Assembly: GCA_910578085.1 (NCBI GenBank)
Contig: CAJTPM010000088.1
Coordinates: forward strand, 1 to 5,321
DNA: 5,321 nucleotides
Source: an uncultured Lachnospiraceae bacterium
GTDB taxonomy: Bacteria; Bacillota; Clostridia; Lachnospirales; Lachnospiraceae
Direction of reading: 5' to 3'
Shown: positions 1 through 5,321 of the stretch, piece by piece
How the letters are laid out: every line of letters begins with the position of its first letter
Numbering within the stretch: position 1 is the stretch's first letter
The notes under the pieces: generated by a model
Seen by the model: only the letters and a program-made list of their open reading frames with translations
Databases searched by the model: none
Told to the model about the DNA's origin: nothing
Made by a program: the position numbers and the translations under genes

Positions 1-105
1 AATTGGATGAAAGCCACATCAGACATGGTGCAATCCAAATATGACTATCTGTTCAGGAGCAAAATCCTGGACTTCTATAAAGGAATACCGCTGACACTGG
101 AATAA
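1..105 (+). CDS. TolC-family outer-membrane channel protein, C-terminal end only
   Basis: This is the 3' end of a gene that begins before the window; 34 codons and a TAA stop are visible, in frame from base 1. The peptide starts NWMKATSDMVQ and ends with SKYDYLFRSKILDFYKG followed by IPLTLE. This pattern (a helix with KYDY..F..KILDFY and a short G.PL.L tail) is how TolC-type efflux and secretion channels of Bacteroidota usually end, from memory of the family. Such proteins form the outer-membrane exit duct of type I secretion and RND or ABC efflux complexes. The gene converges on a HlyD/ABC pair on the other strand, so it is a plausible third component of that exporter, although it cannot share its transcript. 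Only the tail is seen, so whether the gene is intact is unknown. Confidence 0.8.
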   Translation, partial: NWMKATSDMVQSKYDYLFRSKILDFYKGIPLTLE

Positions 106-112
106 TTCGAAT

Positions 113-265
113 TCATCCACAAACAATCCATATTCTGCCACCTGCGCTAACAAAAAGCAAAATATGGATTGTTTTCATGATTTTACCTTCCCAATTTATC
201 CAGTCGTGTACTCTAGGGATATCTAACTTATCATTCAACAGAACATCCGCCAGTTCTTCCGTCTC
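113..265 (-). other. Gap between TolC-like and HlyD genes; possible remnant of a gene end
   Basis: The space between the two convergent genes (106-272) has no credible complete gene. On the minus strand a frame is open from 265 to a TGA at 113-115. Its first part reads ETEELADVLLND and continues KLDIPRVHDWINWEGKIMK, which is protein-like in composition (charged, with Trp and an Ile-Pro turn). It has no start codon before an ATG at 176-178, lies directly behind an in-frame TAA (266-268), and then runs through the hairpin at 121-174. I do not recognise the family. It could be the leftover C-terminus of a gene cut by a rearrangement, or chance. A competing plus-strand frame (177-269, 30 codons) is Ser-rich and looks like its shadow. 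Confidence 0.2.
121..174 (+). terminator. Probable intrinsic terminator after the TolC-like gene
   Basis: An inverted repeat has arms at 121-138 and 157-174. Each arm is 18 bases and they pair except for one C/A mismatch (135 against 160). The loop is 18 bases. The right arm runs into a short T run (172-175) with more T-rich sequence after it. It begins 15 bases after the TolC-like stop codon, which suits a plus-strand terminator. The stem is AT-rich and the T run is short, and the same hairpin could also stop minus-strand transcripts leaving the hlyD-like gene. Confidence 0.6.
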
Positions 266-272
266 TTAAAGA

Positions 273-1247
273 CTATTTTAAATTCAGCAACCTGCTGAGC
301 AGGCTTTTTTCCTTCGTGACGACGGATGCCGTCCCCGTCATGGTCTTGATTAAAGGCAGTTCTTTGCCATAGCGGGTGGTCAGTCCCTGCGGCAGTGCTA
401 TTTCCAGTACAAACCTTCCCTGTTCGTCGGGCACGGGGGAGATGGACTCCACACTTCCCTCTACGGTTCCGAACTCCTGTTCCGGAAACGCCGGCAACCG
501 GATGATAACTCTTTGCCCTATCTGCACTTTCCCTATTCCCTCCATGGGAAGCAGGGCTTTTCCCACGGGCAAAGCGGCAGCGTGCGGAACTATGACAAAC
601 ATGGTCTCTCCCGCCTCCACATTCTGGTTTCTTTTCCACAGTTGCATGAACGCCACCGTCCCCTCCACGGGGGCTGTCAGCAGATAGCTTTTCTCCCATT
701 CCCCCAAGGCGTTGAAAAGCCCGGCCACGGTGTTGGCCACCTCCGTCTCATACGTCCTGCTTTCCTGCATGTGCTGCAGGTAATTGTTCCATGCAAGCAG
801 ACAGGAGGAATACGCCGCCTGCACGCTTCCCAGCTCCGGGATACGGTGGAAAAAGAGTGTTCCCACCTGTTCGGTGCGGCTTCCGCCCTGTTTCCACTCC
901 TTCATCCGTTCCCTCAATTCGAACAGGTCTTCGGTTTGCGCCACATTCTCTATCACCCCCAGTATGTCGCCCTTGCCGGCAGCCTGTCCGTTGGCGGTAT
1001 ACAGCTGTTCTATCCTGCCCGCGCTATGCGCCATGATGTAGGCGGGCGGGGGCTGCGTGGTGAGTGCGAACTCCGTCTCCACCGTGTCGGGATAGCTGAA
1101 GCAGGCGCTGCCGGCAAGGACGACGACCATTATGCCCAGCAGCACGACAATCCCATAGCGGAGGATGGCGGGCGGAATCCTGCCCATCACCTCCTGCACC
1201 TCCTCACTGCGCAGTTCAATCTCACTGTGTGTCCGTTCCTCGTCCAT
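273..1247 (-). CDS. HlyD-family periplasmic adaptor (membrane fusion protein) with shortened helical hairpin
   Basis: The 324-residue protein would link an inner-membrane ABC exporter to an outer-membrane TolC channel. Seen in order: a charged cytoplasmic start (1-30, with ELRSEEVQEVMGRIPP); one membrane segment (about 31-50); the first half of a lipoyl-like domain (about 66-102, with HSAGRIEQLY and NGQAAGKGDILGVIEN); a short helical part (103-185); the second lipoyl half (about 186-222, WEKSYLLTAPVEGTVAF and VEAGETMFVIVP); and a beta-barrel-like end (223-310). Bacteroidota relatives are usually about 400-440 residues (family knowledge). The missing length seems to fall near residues 160-167, where the long coiled-coil hairpin should be. 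The reading frame is intact. The ATG lies 15 bases after the ABC gene's stop and has a strong Shine-Dalgarno sequence, so the two genes are very probably co-transcribed and form one exporter. Family assignment is firm; function with the short hairpin is uncertain. Confidence 0.92.
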   Translation of the reverse strand: MDEERTHSEIELRSEEVQEVMGRIPPAILRYGIVVLLGIMVVVLAGSACFSYPDTVETEFALTTQPPPAYIMAHSAGRIEQLYTANGQAAGKGDILGVIENVAQTEDLFELRERMKEWKQGGSRTEQVGTLFFHRIPELGSVQAAYSSCLLAWNNYLQHMQESRTYETEVANTVAGLFNALGEWEKSYLLTAPVEGTVAFMQLWKRNQNVEAGETMFVIVPHAAALPVGKALLPMEGIGKVQIGQRVIIRLPAFPEQEFGTVEGSVESISPVPDEQGRFVLEIALPQGLTTRYGKELPLIKTMTGTASVVTKEKSLLSRLLNLK

Positions 1248-1252
1248 GCCGT

Positions 1253-1260
1253 CCTCCTTT
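1253..1260 (-). promoter_or_regulatory. Strong Shine-Dalgarno site for the HlyD gene
   Basis: On the minus strand the bases read AAAGGAGG, ending 5 bases before the ATG at 1247. It sits in the 15-base gap after the ABC stop codon and supports this start. Such a full match is notable, because Bacteroidota genes often lack clear Shine-Dalgarno sequences. Confidence 0.75.
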
Positions 1261-1262
1261 CC

Positions 1263-3485
1263 TTAGTTCCCAAGTTCCAGCTGGTTCTTCACCAGCCGGT
1301 AGTACAGTCCACGTTTCTCCGTCAGTTCCCTGTGTGTGCCCTCTTCCGCCACCTTCCCCTTGTCCAGCACCACAATCTTGTCCGCGTCGCGCACCGTGCT
1401 GAGACGGTGCGCCACCACCACTACGGTCTTTCCCCGGTAGAACTCGTGCAGGTGTTCCATTATATCCTTCTCGTTGTTGGCATCCAGGGCGTTGGTCGCC
1501 TCGTCAAAAAAGAGGAATTCCGGATTCTTGTAAACGGCCCTTGCTATCAGCAGCCTTTGTTTCTGTCCCTGGCTGAGCCCGTTCCCCTCCATACCGATTC
1601 TGGTGTTATAGCCCAGCGGGAGAGAGTCAATGAATTCCCTTATATTGGCCACGGTTACCGCATGCCTCAGCCGTTCGGTGTCCGGCTGTTCGGTTCCTAT
1701 GGCAATGTTGTTTGCAATGGTGTCGGAAAAGATGAATCCGTCCTGCATCACCGCCCCGCTCTTTGCCCGCCACAGGTGCGGGTTTATCATTCCAAGCGGG
1801 GTCTCTCCCAGCCTGATGCTCCCCTTGCTGGGCGTGTAGAAGCCCAGCATCAGCTTGACCAGCGTGGTCTTTCCGCTACCGCTGGCACCCACGATGGCGG
1901 TCACCTTGTGTTGGGGGATGCTCAGGCACACGTCCTCCAGCACGTAATCCCGGTCAGCGCCGTCATAGCTGAAGGACACGTGGCTGAGCGTGATGTCCCT
2001 GTTTTCGGGCAGGGCGGAGAGTCTGGAGGCCATCTCCTGCTCCTCGTCCTCCTTCCCGTGTATCTCATTGAGCCTTTCGAGGCTGATTTTGGCATCCTGC
2101 AGTTGCTGTGCGAACCCGATGAACGACGTGACCGGGCCGTTGAGCTGCCCGATGATGTAGGTCAGCGACACCATCATGCCCAGTGTCATCTGTCCGTCCA
2201 CCACAGCCCGGGCAGCGATGAAGGAGATGATGATGTTCGTGGTCTGGTTGAAGAACACGGAGCCCGTCTGCTGCACCTGTCCCAGCGCAAGCCCCCGGAT
2301 GCTGATTTTGAACAGTCTCACCTGAATCCTTTCCCACTGCCATCTTTTCTGCTTCTCGCAGTTGTTCAGCTTTATCTCCTGCATGGCGGTCACCATCTGT
2401 ATCAGGCTGCTCTGCTCCCCGGCAGCCTGTGCAAAACGCCTGATGTCCAGTTCCCTTCGATATTTCATGAACACGAGCACCCAGCACACATACAGCGTGT
2501 TCCCCGCCAGGAAGATGCCCAGTATGACCGGATTATAATAAGCCAGTATCCATCCGAAGATGAAGAAATTGACAAACGAGAACAGCGTTGCGACCGATGA
2601 GCCGGTGAGGAAGCTCTCGATACGGTTATGGTCTCCGATGCGCTGCATGATGTCCCCTATCATCTTGGTGTCGAAGAAGCGCAACGGCAGCTTCATCAGC
2701 TTTATCAGGAAGTCTGATATGAGTGATATGTTGATGCGCGTGTTCATGTGCAGCAATATCCAGCTCCGTATGAACTCCACGGATAGTTGGGAGACGGAGA
2801 CGATGAGCTGGGCTGTCAGAATCAGCGTGATAAAGCCCAGGTTCCCGTCCCGAATCCCGACATCCACCAATGATTGCGTAAGGAAAGGGAATATCAGCTG
2901 CAAGAGGCTCACAGCCAACATTCCCAGGAGTAAGTGAGCGATTTGTCTTTTATAGGGAAACAGGTACTTGAAAAAGAAAGTCAGGCTGTTCCTGCCTTCC
3001 TTCTCTTTTTCATCCTCGTGTTCATAGAATCGGGGGGCCGGTTCCAAGGCAAGTGCCGTTCCTTTTTCTTCCCCTTCCGCCCTTGTCACCAGCCAGCATT
3101 TCTTCATTTCCTCTTCGGTGTATATGACGTTCCGCGAGGCGGGGTCGGCTATATGGAACCTGTATCCCTTCCTTTTCTTCCTGATGTCATAGCACACCAC
3201 GAAGTGGTTCTGGTTCCAGTGCAGGATGCACGGCAGCGGCATGTCTTCCTCCAGTTGCTTCAGGGTAATACGCACTCCGGATGTGCGGAAACCGATGGAT
3301 TCCGCCGCGTCACTGATGCCCAGCATGGACACCCCCTCGCGTGTGAGGAAGGAGCGGGAGCGGAGCGTCTGGAGCGAATAGTTCTTGCCGTAATATTTGG
3401 CTATCATACGCAGGCAGGTGGGGCCGCAGTCCATCGCATCCAACTGGAGGTAGTGGGGATATTTTTTTTTCGTGTTGTCAAACAT
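1263..3485 (-). CDS. Peptidase-containing ABC transporter (C39 protease, membrane domain and ATPase fused)
   Basis: The 740-residue protein is a full-length bacteriocin/RiPP-type exporter that would cut a leader peptide after a double-glycine-like site on the cytoplasmic side and export the core peptide using ATP. The C39 peptidase domain (about 1-135) has the expected residues: Gln14 and Cys20 in QLDAMDCGPTCL, His94 in NQNHFVV, and Asp114 in HIADPA. After a charged linker (136-165) comes a six-helix membrane domain (about 170-475). The ATPase domain (about 495-735) has Walker A GASGSGKT (533-540), Q-loop Gln581, signature LSQGQKQR (637-644; LSQGQ instead of the textbook LSGGQ), Walker B FLFFDE with Asp661 and Glu662, a D-loop ALD, and switch His693 in VAHRLST. 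The start has AGGAG at 3488-3492, close to the ATG, and KKYPHYLQLDAMDCG is the usual opening. It lies 47 bases after the propeller gene and 15 before the HlyD gene. No substrate peptide is visible. Part of its beginning (3276-3330) is repeated at the window's end. Confidence 0.96.
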   Translation of the reverse strand: MFDNTKKKYPHYLQLDAMDCGPTCLRMIAKYYGKNYSLQTLRSRSFLTREGVSMLGISDAAESIGFRTSGVRITLKQLEEDMPLPCILHWNQNHFVVCYDIRKKRKGYRFHIADPASRNVIYTEEEMKKCWLVTRAEGEEKGTALALEPAPRFYEHEDEKEKEGRNSLTFFFKYLFPYKRQIAHLLLGMLAVSLLQLIFPFLTQSLVDVGIRDGNLGFITLILTAQLIVSVSQLSVEFIRSWILLHMNTRINISLISDFLIKLMKLPLRFFDTKMIGDIMQRIGDHNRIESFLTGSSVATLFSFVNFFIFGWILAYYNPVILGIFLAGNTLYVCWVLVFMKYRRELDIRRFAQAAGEQSSLIQMVTAMQEIKLNNCEKQKRWQWERIQVRLFKISIRGLALGQVQQTGSVFFNQTTNIIISFIAARAVVDGQMTLGMMVSLTYIIGQLNGPVTSFIGFAQQLQDAKISLERLNEIHGKEDEEQEMASRLSALPENRDITLSHVSFSYDGADRDYVLEDVCLSIPQHKVTAIVGASGSGKTTLVKLMLGFYTPSKGSIRLGETPLGMINPHLWRAKSGAVMQDGFIFSDTIANNIAIGTEQPDTERLRHAVTVANIREFIDSLPLGYNTRIGMEGNGLSQGQKQRLLIARAVYKNPEFLFFDEATNALDANNEKDIMEHLHEFYRGKTVVVVAHRLSTVRDADKIVVLDKGKVAEEGTHRELTEKRGLYYRLVKNQLELGN
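3276..3330. repeat. 55-base direct repeat, copy inside the complete ABC gene
   Basis: This stretch is identical, base for base, to 5267-5321 and in the same orientation. It encodes residues 53-70 of the C39 domain (SMLGISDAAESIGFRTSG). Identity stops exactly at the codon for Gly70: the neighbouring base at 3275 is C, against G at 5266, and nothing beyond that matches. Confidence 0.95.
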
Positions 3486-3532
3486 ATCTCCTGCTGTGGC
3501 TCTATCTCATAATATTGATAATCATAAAAACA

Positions 3533-5188
3533 TTATTTAGTGGGGAAGGTTACGTTAATCATCATACCTCCTGCTCTGGCTTCTTTCCCGTTTTTCAATT
3601 TAGCAACGGTATATTCAGCTTCTTTTATCAGACGTATAGCTTCTTGGTCCAGTTCTGCATTACCGGAACTTTCTTTAATAGACACATGAGAGGCCTTTCC
3701 GTTTTTTTCAACTACATATTCGACGAGTGTTTCTTTCGGGTTTTTGCTATCCCAATCGTTATAGCGGTTGTTCTTTCTGAAATAGTCCAGTCCGCCTTTT
3801 AATAATGGTATATGCGAGAAAACACCAAACCCGGTGTAAATACGATCAGGATTATCTTCTTCAGTAATGATTTCTTCCTTTTTACCGATTCTTTTTAAAG
3901 AAGCTTCTTCTTTCTCTTTCTTTATAGTGCCAACTATTTTATTTATTTGGGGTTGCTTCTGATAGTCTTTGTCATTCATCACAAAAGGCTCTGCCGTATT
4001 CTTTTTTAATCTCCCAATCAAGATTATATTATTTAAATCTTCGCAATCATTTTGCTGTAAATTCTGAATGTACTTGGCAATGCCGGAAGGTAATGAAGAC
4101 AAATCAGACAACCTGTCACATTGTCCCTGCAAATAATCGGCGTAAATATTAGCTGTATATAAACCTCTTTCAAATACTGCCCATGCAGGCGCATCTATAT
4201 TTCCCAGCATATCCAGCTTTAATTTGATATAGTTTCCTTTTAGCGTCTTTTTGTCAATCAAACCATATATATAACGATAGTCAGGCTCTATTTCTATTAG
4301 CCTTATAAGATAGTAATCAGGCAGTTCTATATAATCGTGCAGGATGGGATTATTCTTGAATTTAACGGTAAAAGAGGGCGCAAGCCTATTATCCGCTTCA
4401 TTATAATGATATAATGTGTCGACAGTTTTCTTCCAATGGAATACTGAGTAGTCTATTCTTTCTGTATTCATGGATACATTTATATCATTGCTGAAATCAG
4501 GTGGCACAATAGTTAAATGCTCGGCTATGATTTCTTTAATGAGTTTTCCCTCAAAGTCCTGTATCCAAAGAGTTGAAGCCGTATCAGAAAAAGGCATATT
4601 AGCTACATAAAGTAATTTTTTCTGGCTATCTACATAAAACTTTCCTTTCGTGGTTTCGTGTGCCAACGGAATGTATGGTTGTGCATTTCCTTTTAAATCA
4701 TAAACAAGTATTTTATTGCCATTCATTGGTAGTAAATATGCTCTGTCGTTCTTCTCGTCAATATAACTGTCATAAATGGAAAAGGTATACTCATTAGGAC
4801 CTTGTCCTCGTGCAGACAAAGAAGTGATATATTTACCAGTCTTGTCGAATAGTTTATACCCTGTCCCCGAATAGATTCCTATGTAGTTGGAACTTACAGC
4901 TATTGCCCCTCCACCACTGGTCTCTTTTATCAATGCTTCTTCATCTTCACTTAAATCTATAAGTTCGAAATCAGAAACAAATGTGCTTAATGGTAAATCA
5001 ATGGTATCTTTCAATAAACTTAAATCACAGACAATGATTGTGTCTCCATTTAAAGCAATCACTTGTTGGGCTACAACAGGACTGTCTTTTAATGGCGAAG
5101 TGGCATCCGCCTGTTCTCTGTCTTGGTGGCAAGAGCTTGCTGTAATTGTCAAGACTAATGCAGCTAATATTTTCTTTAATGTTCTCAT
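3533..5188 (-). CDS. Lipoprotein with 6-bladed beta-propeller-like region and C-terminal TonB-like domain
   Basis: The 551-residue protein starts with a lipoprotein signal: MRTLKK, a hydrophobic stretch and a lipobox-like ASSC with Cys20, followed by HQDREQAD. It should be tethered to a membrane, possibly outward-facing, since residues after the Cys are charged. Residues of about 40-396 resemble the Bacteroidota '6-bladed beta-propeller' lipoproteins: DLPLSTFVSDFELIDL, GKYITSLSARGQGPNEY (121-134 holds the typical GQGP.EY turn) and a closing NNIILIGRLKK. A Lys/Glu-rich linker follows (about 397-453). Residues of about 458-551 look like a TonB C-terminal domain: PLLKGGLDYF, then LVEYVVEKNGKASHVSIKE, LDQEAIRLIKEA and a final INVTFP strand. 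No N-terminal TonB membrane anchor exists; the lipid would replace it. The start follows an A-rich leader without a Shine-Dalgarno sequence, normal for this phylum. It is the first complete gene of the presumed operon and is clearly more AT-rich than the transporter genes. Its role is unknown; sensor, receptor partner or accessory protein of the exporter are possibilities. Confidence 0.85.
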   Translation of the reverse strand: MRTLKKILAALVLTITASSCHQDREQADATSPLKDSPVVAQQVIALNGDTIIVCDLSLLKDTIDLPLSTFVSDFELIDLSEDEEALIKETSGGGAIAVSSNYIGIYSGTGYKLFDKTGKYITSLSARGQGPNEYTFSIYDSYIDEKNDRAYLLPMNGNKILVYDLKGNAQPYIPLAHETTKGKFYVDSQKKLLYVANMPFSDTASTLWIQDFEGKLIKEIIAEHLTIVPPDFSNDINVSMNTERIDYSVFHWKKTVDTLYHYNEADNRLAPSFTVKFKNNPILHDYIELPDYYLIRLIEIEPDYRYIYGLIDKKTLKGNYIKLKLDMLGNIDAPAWAVFERGLYTANIYADYLQGQCDRLSDLSSLPSGIAKYIQNLQQNDCEDLNNIILIGRLKKNTAEPFVMNDKDYQKQPQINKIVGTIKKEKEEASLKRIGKKEEIITEEDNPDRIYTGFGVFSHIPLLKGGLDYFRKNNRYNDWDSKNPKETLVEYVVEKNGKASHVSIKESSGNAELDQEAIRLIKEAEYTVAKLKNGKEARAGGMMINVTFPTK

Positions 5189-5218
5189 ATCTTATTTTTT
5201 ATATTGCATAAATTTACT

Positions 5219-5321
5219 CTATTGGTAACAATTTCGTAGTTTGATGGAGAAGGGCATAGATTTTTGTCCGGATGTGCGGAAACCGATGGATTCCGCCGCG
5301 TCACTGATGCCCAGCATGGAC
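5219..5321 (-). pseudogene. Truncated copy of the C39 ABC-transporter gene, running off the window
   Basis: Reading from the window edge on the minus strand gives SMLGISDAAESIGFRTSG, identical to residues 53-70 of the complete ABC transporter at 1263-3485. It then leaves the family and continues with 15 unrelated residues (QKSMPFSIKLRNCYQ) to a TAG at 5219-5221. Even if the missing upstream part is present, this copy could encode only a C39 stub of about 85 residues. That stub would include Cys20 but lack His94, Asp114, the membrane domain and the ATPase. It is best read as a broken duplicate whose breakpoint lies at 5266/5267, in front of the propeller gene. It ends 30 bases before the propeller start codon, so transcripts entering from upstream could run into that gene. 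Confidence 0.75.
5267..5321. repeat. 55-base direct repeat, copy at the window edge
   Basis: It is identical to 3276-3330 over all 55 bases up to the last base of the window, so the true length of the repeat cannot be seen. The distance between copies is 1991 bases and spans the ABC start and the whole propeller gene. Inside the window it belongs to the truncated ABC copy. Confidence 0.95.

Noticed and set aside
104..113. Perfect 10-base palindrome AATTCGAATT just after the TolC-like stop
   Set aside because: It is short and AT-rich with no second copy or associated gene, so a regulatory or attachment-site role is unsupported.
291..310. Small plus-strand hairpin (5-base stem, 3-base loop) followed by six T
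   Set aside because: It lies inside the last codons of the HlyD gene, the stem is short, and a better terminator for the plus-strand gene lies earlier at 121-174.
513..2600. Very long plus-strand open frame of 695 codons opposite the HlyD and ABC genes
   Set aside because: It is the antisense of two well-recognised genes with conserved motifs. Its product is rich in His, Arg, Pro, Leu and Val without recognisable domains, as expected from a GC-rich shadow frame.
2934..3512. Plus-strand open frame of 192 codons opposite the C39 domain
   Set aside because: It mirrors the conserved catalytic region of the ABC transporter and shows no motif of its own.
5207..5216. Minus-strand TAAATTTATG, similar to a Bacteroides -7 promoter box (TAnnTTTG), upstream of the propeller gene
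   Set aside because: It misses the final G of the box, no TTTG element is found at the usual spacing further upstream, and AT-rich leader sequence gives such matches by chance. A promoter here is possible but not supported.
4887..5228. Plus-strand open frame of 113 codons opposite the start of the propeller gene
   Set aside because: It is antisense to the signal peptide and first propeller part of a clear lipoprotein gene, Ser-rich, and without recognisable motifs.

Overview
The window looks like a Bacteroidota (Bacteroides/Phocaeicola-type) chromosome segment carrying part of a peptide-secretion locus. The evidence is the protein types: a TolC-family tail with the sequence style of this phylum, a C39-peptidase ABC exporter, a matching HlyD adaptor, and a lipoprotein beta-propeller of the '6-bladed' type that is common in Bacteroidota. 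No species can be named from the sequence alone.

Layout. Bases 1-105 hold the 3' end of a plus-strand TolC-like outer-membrane channel gene, followed by a long-stemmed hairpin (121-174) that probably terminates it. After a short intergenic stretch, everything is on the minus strand. Read in the direction of transcription, from high to low coordinates, this is: the broken end of a C39 ABC-transporter gene (5321-5219), a lipoprotein with an N-terminal beta-propeller and a C-terminal TonB-like domain (5188-3533), a complete 740-residue peptidase-containing ABC transporter (3485-1263), and a short HlyD-type adaptor (1247-273). The last three are 47 and 15 bases apart and probably form one transcription unit that converges on the TolC gene.

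How the genes could work together. The ABC transporter has a complete C39 catalytic set and a complete ATPase, so it should cut a double-glycine-type leader from a peptide and pump the peptide out. HlyD would bridge the periplasm, and the TolC-like protein would be the outer-membrane exit. No precursor peptide, modifying enzyme or immunity gene is visible here. The propeller/TonB lipoprotein could be an accessory or sensor of the system, but nothing in the sequence fixes its role.

Most notable points: (1) the last 55 bases of the window repeat 3276-3330 exactly, showing a second, truncated copy of the start of the ABC gene just upstream of the propeller gene; (2) the propeller lipoprotein carries a TonB-type C-terminal domain; (3) the HlyD protein seems to lack most of its alpha-helical hairpin while staying in frame; (4) the transporter genes are clearly GC-richer than the propeller gene, so the unit looks assembled from different sources.
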